A stretch of 64,000 nucleotides of DNA, taken from the NCBI GenBank assembly GCA_039566865.1, contig CM076955.1, positions 3,536,501 to 3,600,500 on the forward strand, given 5' to 3'. Of this stretch, positions 1 to 12,000 are shown piece after piece. The translations under genes were made by a program, and so were the position numbers. The notes beneath the pieces are model-generated. The model worked only from the letters and a program-made list of their open reading frames with translations. It ran no database searches and was not told the DNA's origin. The stretch comes from Aurelia coerulea (lineage: Eukaryota > Cnidaria > Scyphozoa > Semaeostomeae > Ulmaridae). Within the stretch, counting starts at the first letter, position 1. Each line of letters begins with the position of its first letter.

Positions 1-3000
1 TACAGCATCTGTGTCTCGGTTTGAGTGAGATCTGTTTTTGGCCTCAAGAAGCTGCCTCCATCGCCCGTTCGAGAGCGAGACTTTCTCCTCCCATCAGCCT
101 CCTTGTGACCTCTTTCTCTCTGTTTTGTGAGGAACTCTTCACGTTTAATCTTCAAGTCAAGATCCTTTGGAATGTCAGGTACAATGTATGCTATGAGTCT
201 CGTGCTGAACGTGATAAACCATTGGAAAACAAACACGAAAGCGAGTCTTGCAGCCAAAATGACCCAGTACTCTTTATTCAAGTTGTACGGCGAGTATGGT
301 TCATGGAAGCCAGGGTATCTACAAGACGGAATACATGCAGTCAGCAGGAAATTATGCCGTATTATCAATCACTGCAGTAGGACACTGCAGTCTCGCGCTC
401 TATTATATACAATCATAAAATATCAAAATGTACAAAGCAACGACCACGCGTGTCCTTTACTAGAATAAAGAAAAAACATGTGTCCATTGCAGCGAAATAA
501 GCCAGAATTGCAAAAACCGCCTTCCTCCAAGCCATATTCTGTTTTTTTGGAGATGCAAGATTCGCATGTTACAGATATCTGAGTTTTGAATAAAAAGTAA
601 GAGATCATTAATACATCTGTTAAACAACAGAGTGCCAAAGACTGACCCCTGTGGAACATCATGTGTTATTAGGTCTTTCTAAGAACTGAAGGAACCATTT
701 ACCTTGACTCTCTGTTGTCTGTTTGTGAGGTAATCGTTAATGAGTGTTAATGCTCCGCGAAAGAAGCCATAGGCATGCAATTTGCAATCAAGAGGTCATT
801 TCTAATGCAAAGAGAGTACGGTTGTTCAAATCCTGCTTTCTGATTGGAACAAAAAATGTAAAGCAGCTTGAAATGTTTGTATGGTTTTACAGCTCCAGGC
901 AAACAAGGCTGTCGCTTCACATCATTTCAATATGAGCGAAAGTTGAGGGTCTTTGTTGAGCAAGGCTACTCAGCTTCTATAACAAAATGGGACATAAAAA
1001 CATACCTGCATGTGGGCATGGTATAATTGACGGTAGATGTTGGTTTATCCGGTCTTGAGTTCTTCGTGAAATCTTTCACATTGAAATAAGACAAGCTGTG
1101 GTTGACATAACCATGGAGAGATCCATCCGGACTGATCTTGTATGTGTACACGAGTTTTGGAATCAGCTCCGATGTGAAGGCCAAAACAAATGCATTGACA
1201 AGGATGGATAGCTGTGAAGGAGATTAGGTGTTTTGTAAGACATATTCTTCCATAAGACACTCGTTTTCCTGCGTTCACTTAAAGGGCACCCATCTCCAAA
1301 TTTCGGTCAAAACAGGGATTTTGCAGCTGTTTGCTAGGCTCCTATCACACGGACTTTTAATTTTTTTTCAAAATGAAAGCATTATTTCCAAGATAAGTCC
1401 TTATACGTTAAAGAGAACAAGCCAAACATTCATATCCCTTACGATTGCTCGGATATAAGTGGATCTTCAACGGTGTCTTTGAAACGGCTTACGTGAAGCC
1501 ATCAAACAAACTGCAGAAAACGATGGGCACGATCCTAAAACAATGGTTTTTAAAGATTTGTTTACAATTTGGCAACTGAGCCCCTTATCATAAACCTGAA
1601 TTATAAACAGTATCTTTCATGTAATATTCCTTGGTGTGGCAACGGCCTAAATTAACTAAACAAACGTACATCAAATTTCTAAGGACGTTAGAAATGCAAA
1701 GAGATACTATAGTATTTTGAGGTAACATGAAATTTCCCCCTGTTCGCTTTCCTTTATCCCTTTTCCTTTTTTCTTTTCATTCCTCCTTTCTTTCTTTTTT
1801 TTCTTTTTGGAGACCTGAAAACATTTCCGTTACCATTGGTACCGTGACCCGCTATTTTTCGACCCCTGTAAAAATTTCGGATGAGCAAGAATTTCGGATG
1901 GCAACATTTTTGAATGGTAAAATCATGGCTGTTTAGACGCCGCAGTTGTAAACAGCCTAAATTAACTGAACAAACGTACATCAAATTTTCTAAGGACGTT
2001 AGAAATGCAAAGAGATACTATAGTATTTTTAGGTAACATGAAATTTCCCCCTTTTCGCTTTCCTTTATCCCTTTTCCTTTTTTTTTTTCATTCCTCTTTC
2101 TTTCTTTCTTTTTTTCTTTTTGGAGACCTGAAAAAATTTCCGTTACCATTGGTACCGTGACCCGCTATTTTTCGACCCCTGTAAAAATTTCGGATGAGCA
2201 AGAATTTCGGATGGCAACATTTTTGAATGGTAAAATCATGGCTGTTAAGACGCCGCAGTTGTAAACAGCCTAAATTAACTGAACAAACGTACATCAAATT
2301 TGCTAAGGACGTGAGAAATGCAAAGAGATACTATAGTATTTTGAGGTAACATGAAATTTCCCCCTGTTCGCTTTCCTTTATCCCTTTTCCTTTTTTTCTT
2401 TTCATTCCTCTTTCTTTCTTTCTTTCTTTCTTTTTTCTTTTTGGAGACCTGAAAAAATTTCCGTTACAATGGTGCCGTGACCCGCTATTTTTCGACCCCT
2501 GTAAACATTTCGGATGAGCAAGAATTTCGGATGGCAACATTTTTGAATGGTAAAATCATGGGTGTTTAGACACCGCAGTTGTGCTTGATTGCCGCAGCTT
2601 TGTTCTTTTGCGAAGGAAAAAACTTTTACTACTACGGGGGAGCTAGCGTCGAAATCTCCTCCGCAGAACACTATAAATTTTGCTCCGCAGAAGCATATAT
2701 GCTCAAGCATAACTGCAGCGTCTAGCCACCCATGGGTAAAATTTCCTGATGGAAGCAACGACAAACAAACAAACAAACAAACCTCTGTCAATGTGCTAAG
2801 AACATAGAACCAAGCTCCGATATCCTCAGCTCTTTGGGCTACAGGTCTTCTGAAGTTTCTTGTGAAATTAATTGCATCCAGACGAATCTCAAAAATGTTA
2901 TTAAGCCAAGCAAAGAATGGAGCCAATGGGAACGCAGCAACAAACATGGTGACGAAGCCATATTGGAGAACTGGTGAGGAAAGGCACTGGTTTTAACAAA

Positions 3001-6000
3001 TATCGAGTGAGTCAAACAAATTGACACGTTTGGCGGGCTGCTGAACAAAATGTGTGCGGCCGATACGGGCCGATATTCAAAACTGAAGTGTTAATCTATC
3101 AGTATCACTCAAAGGCTAGGCCCGGGTCATACGTCGCATTTTGGCCGCGCCGAATTAAATAGTTGTATTCGGTGCAGCATATGAGTCAAATCTTTCAATA
3201 GGGCACAGGGAAACCCGCAAATCTTCCAATTTCACGCTTATAAGCCAATGATATCGTTGTATTCCGATCACATGACTGAAAATAAGGCTTTCGAGATAAA
3301 TTTTCGAGTACCTTCACGAAAATAAAAATGGATATTCGAGTAATAAAGATACAGAGCTGGTTTTACCACGAATCGATTCGAGAGGCCCCACTCCACATTT
3401 GTTTTTCTGCATTTGGTTAAAATCTCGTCAGGGATCGGCGTTACATCGAGTATCATTCCTTCGAAAATTGGCCTATGTTCAAGAATTCTTCAGGAGCGCT
3501 ACAAATAAGATATAGCTTTCAAAATTTCACATGTTACGTGAATTATGTCCAGGAATAACATGAAAATGTTTGTTTTTGTGACTTTCGAAAATCCTAGACG
3601 AATTAAAGCTATTTGCTGCGAAGAAAGCTAATGGGCCTACCTTCACCCGCCGCAGAATCCCAGTAATCGGCATTAAATCACTCTTTTTTGCAATAATAAC
3701 CAGCGGATACATTAACGAATAACTTCACCACAAATCCAATTTCTTTCCGCCATTTAATAATCGATAATTTCGATAAAATTTGACAAGACTTTACAGCTTC
3801 TGCAGCAAACCGTCCAACTACCCTCGATTCAAAGTTTTCTTGTTGCAAACACGTTGGAAATCTTGCAAGACTTGCATAAAACAAAAGGTTTTGCAAGACT
3901 TAGGTCTCCCATATGACACAGCAAAATGATACCTTTGAGAATAGATTGCACACTCCTAAAGTTTTTCTATCGTTACAAAATAAAGAGAAAATAAAACATT
4001 TCTCAAAGATTGCAAATTTCTTTGTCACATCGGAAAAGTACATAATTTGTGAAAAGAAATTTCCCCTGCAATCTATTCTCAAAGGTGTACAATCTATTAT
4101 CAATGGTAACATTTTGCTGTGTCATATGGGAGACATGAGCCTTGCACAACCTTTTGTTTTATGCAAGCTTTCCTGGTGTTTGCAACAGGAAAACTTTGAA
4201 TCGACGGTAGTTGGACGGTTTGCTGCAGAGGCTGTGAAGTCTTGTCACATTTTATCGAAATTATCGATGATAAAATGGTGGAAAGAAATTGGATTTGTGG
4301 TGAAGTTATTAGTTAATGTATCCGCTGGTTATTATTGCGAGAAAGAGTGATTTAATGCCGATTACTGGATTTTGCTGCGGGTGAAGGTAGGCCCATTAGC
4401 TTTCTTCGCAGCAAATAGCTTTAATTCGTCTAGGATTTTCGAAAATCACACAAACAAATACTTTCATGTTATTCCTGGACATAATTCACGTAACATGTGA
4501 AATTTTGAAAGCTATATCTTATTTGTAGCGCTCCTGAAGAATTCTTGAACATAGGCCAATTTTCGAAGGAATGAAACTCGATGTAACGCCGATCCCTGAA
4601 GAGATTTTAACCAAATGCAGAAAAACAACTGTGGAGTGAGGCCTCTCGAATCGATTCGTGGTAAAACCAGCTCTGTATCTTTATTACTCGAATATCCATT
4701 TTTATTTTCGTGAAGGTACTCGAAAATTTATCTCGAAATCCTTATATTCAGTCATGTGATCGGAATACGACGATATCATTGGCTTAAAAGCGTGAAATTG
4801 GAAGATTTGCGGGTTTCCCTGTGCCCTATTGAAAGATTTGACTCATATGCTATTCGGTGCGACCAAAATGCCATGTTTGACTAGATTGAGTACGACAATT
4901 TTAATTTGGGTCGACCTAAATTATGAGATTGGACTGGTTCAGTCGCATAATGCGACGTGAGAGCGTCTGATGTCAATTATATTCGACGTCTGACCCAAAG
5001 CCGCTCCAAGGTCGCTCTCGTGCAGAATCCAAATCAATTTAATTCGGCGCGACCAAAATGCGACGTTTGACCCTTGCATTAATGTGAAAATCTGTTTGGT
5101 AACATCAAGATAACATAAAGAATTTCTTTATGTTATCTTGGTAAAATCAATCATAATTTGAATACGGAAGTTAGAAAAATGCTGGTAAGAGATCTGTGTG
5201 AGAACGGGAATTATCTGTTCTATTCTGGTCCATGATTTACTTGCCATATAATTTTGAAATCAATACAATTGTCAGTTTCAGAAATAGAATTTAAATGTCA
5301 ATGTAAGAAATCATGGACCAAAATCGAACGTGGAAATCTCGTTCCCATACAAATCCCTTGCCAGTGTTTTCCTTTTTACCAAACAAAATTCTCTCATCTG
5401 AGTTAGCCTTTAACTGATAGATTAACATTTTAGTTTTGAATATCAAATTAGATGTCACCAGCAAATGCCCGTGAATAACAAGAATAGAAGTGTTTTGCAA
5501 AGGAATTTTGCGTTATCGTAAATCTTAGGTGACATCTGGATTTGAGACGGACTTTTCTCGACTCACCCGGTACATCAGACGTAATAAAAGGTTTACCTAC
5601 AGGTGATTCACGGACAAGTGACGAGGATGACGCGCCACTTTAATAAAACCTTTCTTCAAGAATAAAAACAACTAAAATATAACTACATATGAATATGCAT
5701 ATTGCTATCTAACTCAGCATTTCTGTTATGCGGTATGATTTAGAAAAAAGCTGGGAGATTTGCCTTTATCAAGTAAATTGGCAAATGGACGACTCCTTAA
5801 ATGATCCGGTGGACAGTTTCCAGTCGGTGTAATTTTCCGAGCGGGCGGAAATTCTATCGTTTATGAGAGACGGGATGAGAGAAAATGTCGCTACGAAATC
5901 GAACAGAAAATTACGGCTGAATGACCTTTTATTCTGTAAAATTCTGCCCCGCTCGGAAAATTTTACAAATTGGAAATCAGCCTTAAAGTGCAAAGATTCA

Positions 6001-9000
6001 CGACAAATAGAAAAAAACATACCAATTTCAAGATATTGCCAGAACAACGAAAGGTCTTCCTGAGCTTGGAGGTCATAATCCATTTCCCATTGTGGCCGTA
6101 CTGCAGCATATTTACTGGCCTGGCGTCTTTTCAGTTTCTTCATAACCCATCTAAGATATGAAATTTGAGGTTAAGATTAAAGGAGCTCTTCCGCGTCCGG
6201 GTGCGCCCAAAAATTACAGACGTCTGAAAAATTGTAGTGGTTAGAGTACTGGCTGGATTTGAATGAATCGAATTCCGCTTTGTAGCAGAAAGACTTAAGT
6301 ATTTTTGCGAGTTTCTCATATTTTCATGAGTACTAAAGATATTAGCCTGCGTGCAGCCTCGACTCCTTTCCCTTAAGGAGGAGTTGGGGCTGCACGCAGC
6401 ATATGTTCCAAATCTTTAAAAAGGTTGGTGCAAAATTCAATGACATATTTCTTTGGACTGAATGACTTCATTTTTCAAGAATTCCGGAAAAATTTTCAAA
6501 AAAACTTGAAACCATCGTAATTTCTAAACTATTTGACGCAACATGAAATCATTTTCAATAAAACCAAAATTTCTTTCACTCTTCTAGTTTATGATTTATA
6601 AATTTGATGACGTCACACCTCAAATGAGTTGAAATGTTAAGATACGCTGTAATTTCGAAAAATATTCAAAATTTGTGAAAATTCCAACGGTAGAATTATA
6701 GATAAGTAGCTATATTTTCTTTCAAGCCATTCAATCAGAAGAATAATACGTCATACAATTTTACACCCATCTTTTACCGCGATTTAAAGATTTGCAACCT
6801 TTGCTGCTGCACGCAAGCTATACAGATATACGTAAATAGCGACTTTACAAAAATCGCTTGTTATAAAGCACCCTAAAACGCTAGATCAAATCGGAAACTT
6901 CTAACACGGAACAACAAAAAAGTCCATTGTACTTTTATCAAGTGTCGTCTGCGTATTAATTGCCATGGGATCAAAGAACGTTAGTATGTAAAGGGGCTGT
7001 ATAACCCATCCTCTCTGCGTGGTGATGCGTGTCAAATCATTAGAATGTGTTTAGGCTAAACACAACATATAGCTCATGGCGATTTTGCATAGAGAATAGT
7101 AATCCAAAGTATCTGCGACAATCTTGGTGATCCAAACGTTGATGGAGGATTTGGTCTCTTTTTTAACGCTGAATATTTGAAAGTTTTTATGGATATCAAA
7201 ACTTCCATCACATTTCATGGACATCTGCAATGGAACTTACGTAGAAACTGCGATGAAAATGGCTGCATTTACTTACGTCCGCGGGTTGTCCCGTACTTTC
7301 GAATGTTTATAAAAATCTTGTAGAGCCCCTTTGAGTGAAAATTCATTTCCTACAACTTTTGAACGAGATTGAATGCCCTTGCACATTGTCCTGTGTGGCA
7401 GATTCCTTGCGATTTGATCGACTAGGCAAGGCTAATTTCAGCGTTGTTGCAAAATTGCATTAAATCTCTTAAAATATAGAAAAGAAAGCGTACGTTTAGG
7501 ACCTCCTATTCCCCTCCCCCTAATAATAATATTACCAAAGTCGAATGGCGTTTGATTCAAGCAACTTTGACGCGGGGGAGCGGAAATCAAGGGCGACAGT
7601 AGTACAATTTGTCACTTGTCCCAAGAGTTCCAGTCATGATTTTGGCCCTTTGAGTATTAAAAGCATGAAAACTGCAGTTACTTACGGTACTCCAAGTTCC
7701 ATCACATTGCCAATAAACTGCTGACCAACCATGATAATAATCAGTTGAATGCACAACTCGAGGAAACATCCCTGGGCCGAGCAACCTTCAAACCTGAATG
7801 CAGTTTTCCCGCCAAAACGTTTGTATTTGCCAGGTGATCCAATGAAATATTCATTCTTGAAGAATGCGACGTAGAACACGGACGCATACGTATTGACGAA
7901 CTGGAACCAGAACATTTTCACAGTGAAGCTGTCTTCATAGTCTGTCTGACTTCGGGGGTTCTCCCAGTCTGTTAGCATCACTGCAACTTTCACGTAAACA
8001 AACTTCAGGAGGTTGATAACTAACAAGTTGATACATGCAGCAGTTCCTGGAATATGACACATGCAAATTACGGCTATTGTCTTGCAAATCGGGTCACCCA
8101 TCCGGAGTTTGACCTCACTCGACCGAGCTTAACTTCAGTCACCTGACGGAAATAAGCCGCTCGGCCATTCACCCACGGGGGGGGGGGGGGGGGGGGGGGT
8201 TCTTCCATAGTAATGGTACCTGGGAATGTGCCGCGACGAAGGGTATACTTTTTCGGACTTCTAGTCTAGCGAAGGGTATACTTTTTTGCAATTTTGGTCT
8301 AGCCACAGTTTAGCCAAGGGTATTATATTTGACAATATTGGTCTAGAGAACGGTCATGTTATCATATTTAGTACCAAGGGTATCATACTTGACAATATGC
8401 GTCAATATTCGCCATGCGTCTAGGGAACGATCAAAAATTGGTCTAGCGAAAGGAATCATTTTCGTAAACAGTAGTCTAGCAAATGGTACCACTTTCAATG
8501 TGCTCGCGGCAGACCCCTACCAAAATTTAGCCTAGAACCCCCCCCCCCCTCGTGCATTCATTCACCCTACAATAGCTGCACAGCTTTCATGCGCTGGATT
8601 GACAAAAGCTATTTATAAACCTTTGAGATCTCATCTTTTAACTCGGGTTTATTCATTTTAATGTTTACCCCTGATAGGAGAAACACAACAGCAAAACGCT
8701 TCTCTTACCTGCAACGACAAGTTTGGCCCTTGTTCTGATCTGTTGCGAGTCAGTTGAAAGAAGAATGGCATAAATTGCAGCACGATAAACAATGACACTT
8801 GTTACTCCTGCAACGACGAGAACAATGAAGAACAACACAATGCCGAGAGCACCCATCAATCTGGGTACACGTTGTTTAGCAGGCATTGACGGCTCCATTT
8901 TACCGGTTACCAGATTCTCCTTCAGAGTGGTGACACGTGCGAGATATTCCGGTCTCGGTCTTTCCTCTTCTTCTTCAAAATCCATGGTGTGCCATTCGTA

Positions 9001-12000
9001 AGCGAGGCTAACTTGCTTCCGCTTCCAGAATTCCAGGAAAAACACTGCCCATAAGGACATGAAGAGAGCGAAGAACAGTGTTGCCTGGTTGTCGAACCAG
9101 TGGGTCACTTTTGCATACAAACAAGTGGTGGAGCTTAGGAGGTAATAGCTGCAGAGCTTGTCACATAGTGGGCACATGTAATACAAACTGGAATTCTTTG
9201 GGCTGCAAATCTCTTTGACTGGTATGTAAGAAAACGAGCTGCCAACACCGTAAAGAAAGCAGATGAAACCAACAATAGCTGCAGGGAGAAGACAGGCTGT
9301 GTAAAAACCAAGCCAGGCGAAATACAAGGCAACTTTTTCTCCAAGATACTCCTTGATTCCATGAATTGGTTGATACTTGAAAATACGACCAAACGCAGCC
9401 CAGTCCGTCTGAAGTGCTTGACGCTCATTTTCAGGCGCCTCTCCTTTGTGTGGTTGAACATGGCCGTCGTGAAGTGGGTATTGCGCTGAGAAAACACCAT
9501 TTTTGACCAACGTATCGATACCAATATCAAGGTTGTCATCGCCAAATCTTGTCTGCTCGCAAATGTAATAAACCAACCTGGAAATCAAATCAGGATTTTC
9601 TACAATAAAAGCTCTATTAAGCACCGCAAAAGCGCTATTAAGACCCCGGGGGACTTCTTCAATTTCGGCCACTCCAGAGTAAGGGGGGTAAAGGGGGGGG
9701 GCTGAAAAGAAAGAGGGGCCTAATAGAGAGGAGGGCTGACTCACAAATTCAAATAACAAAGATAAAATGATAGCTATTTTGTTCTTTTACTCCATATTTT
9801 GCTGATTCAACATACTGTACAATTTTACGAGTCAAATATATAAATTTGACGCAGTTTTATCCACAACAAAATCAAAATTAACAAGCAAACATGTTTATCT
9901 AAATAAGAAAAAGATATTTGGCAACCTATGACATTTGGTATGAGTGGGGGGGGGGGCTTAATAGAGAGAGGGCTAAATTGAACTTATACCAATCTTTTTA
10001 ATGGGAGAGTACCAGGGCGGATTCGGTAATAAAACCTAAATAGAATGTTATGTTGACACAGGATAGCTCATCTGAAATTACGAAAATTTCAATGAATAGA
10101 TGATGATTCAATTAATACGCCCAAACTGGATATCATTGGAAAGCATAGGTTCCAAATCTTTAAAAAGGCTGGTGTAAAATTGAGTGACCTATTTCTTTGT
10201 ACTGAATGACTTCAAAGAAACTTTGCTATTTCTCTATAATTCTGCTATAAGACTTTTCTGAAATCTTTAATATTTTCAGAGTTGGAGTGTTTCTATTCTT
10301 TTTCAGGAATAGACCTTTTAGCTATTCTACAAAAGAGCCTGGATCGAGCGTTATTTTGATACACGAGGTTCGATAGAGTGGCGTTAGCGCTTCTATCAAT
10401 ATTGTGCATATTCGAAAATTCTACAAAATGCACTTTGTAGAATTTTCGAATTTGCACAATAGTGATAGAAGCTCTTAACACCATTCTCTCCAACCTCGTG
10501 TATAAAAATAACGCTCGATCCAGGCTCTTTTGTAGAATAGCTAAAAGGTCTATTCAAGAAAAATGTTCAAAAAAACTTAAAACCATCGTAGTTTCTAAAC
10601 CGTTTGACGCAACATGAAGTAATTTCAAAGAAAACCAAAGTTTATGAATGCCTACAATATGATATCAAGCAAAAGTTTGTCATTCGTCTAGTTTATGATT
10701 TAGAAATTTGATGACGTCACACCCTCAAATGAGCTGAAACGTAGAATACGCTATAATTTTGAAAAATATTGAAAATTTCTGGAAAGTCCAACGGTAGAAT
10801 TATAGATAAGTATCTAAAGTTTCTTTCAAGCCATTCAATCAGAAGAAATGGATCATTGAATTTTACACCCACCTTTTTACGCCGAGATAAAGATTTGGAA
10901 CCTATGCTTCATTGGAAAGAAGATAGGTTGTGCTTTCAGATGGTATACACCAAATTGATTCAAATGTTATCATTTCCTGAAGAATATCAAATAAAGTTGG
11001 GCTGCGTTTCTTGAAAGCACTGTCCTTTTGACAAAGCATCACTGCCGTTGATTTCTCAACTTGGGTGGCTAAATATAAAAGAAATTATTGATTTCGAAAC
11101 TGCTACCATGGTTTATAAATCGCTCCATGGACTAGCTCCTCCTTACATGCAGGACATGTTTCACAAACTGTCTGATTGTAGCAACCGAGTCCTACGGAGT
11201 ACTGAGACAGATCTTGAGATCCCACGTTATGTAACATCTAATGGGCAACGAAGCTTTTCGTATCGCCGAGTGACTGTTTGGAACCAATTGAGCCCCGAAA
11301 TTAAAACCGCCCCGTCACTGGCGATCTTTAAAAACAGGCTCAAGACCTTTTTGAAAAGTCATAGATATATCCCCGGAAGAGGACTATCATATCGAAACCA
11401 GTGTTTGGTCAATTTTTCTTTTCTTTTCTCTTCAAATTGAGATTTTCTTCCTTGTTGTTATTTTAGAGTTTGTATCATAGTCATAGATACACCATGTAAT
11501 TAGGTTAGATTTTATTGTTTTTTTTAGCAGGGCACATTGTAAAACAGTTTTCTTATATATAAACTGAATATATTACCCTGGGTAAATAATTAAAAATGAA
11601 AATGAACGAAACTGTGTATAACGTTCACTGACCTGCTCCGTTCTGCAGATGAGAAGAATTCATCTTCATTGGATGAGCCGATGAACTCTTTGAGATGTCG
11701 TTTTTCAAATACGGCCACAAAGAAGTTAGGCTCCTCCTTCACAGTCTTATTACGTACAACAAACGGGTCGATCTTCTTGAGCCACGTATCAAGTGAAGGC
11801 AGGCCTTTTTGCATCCACGTTTTTATGATAACATCATTTTCTTGAATTGGCATTTTCATCTTCATGTCTTCAGCAATTTCGCAAAGCTCGTCGAATGGTA
11901 CATGAATCTTGATGAAATGTGTCACTCCCTCCTGAAAATACCACAAACATCAATTAAAGGGGGTGTACAAAACTTTGGTAATAGAAGGGCGCATGTGATA

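Larger units (their letters stand above)
3003..5570. mobile_element. Mariner-like MITE, family A, containing two nested elements
   Basis: The left end TCGAGTGAGTC follows TA at 3001-3002 and the right end GACTCACCCGG precedes TA at 5571-5572. Just inside the left end is the segment ACACGTTTGGCGGGCTG shared with 56762-57723 and 59843-61426. The central region has the palindromic GGTCCATGATTTACTTGCC and AAATCATGGACCAAAATCG segments of those copies. Family B (3124-5073) is inserted inside, and a Mutator-like element inside that. Confidence 0.7.

Noticed and set aside
2402..2947. 181-residue minus-strand open frame
   Set aside because: Only 2783-2970 is a real anoctamin exon; the rest is intron and triplicated repeat read through the donor.
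3913..4350. 145-residue open frame inside the Mutator-like element
   Set aside because: It lies across the loop and arm of a palindrome and shows no transposase motif.
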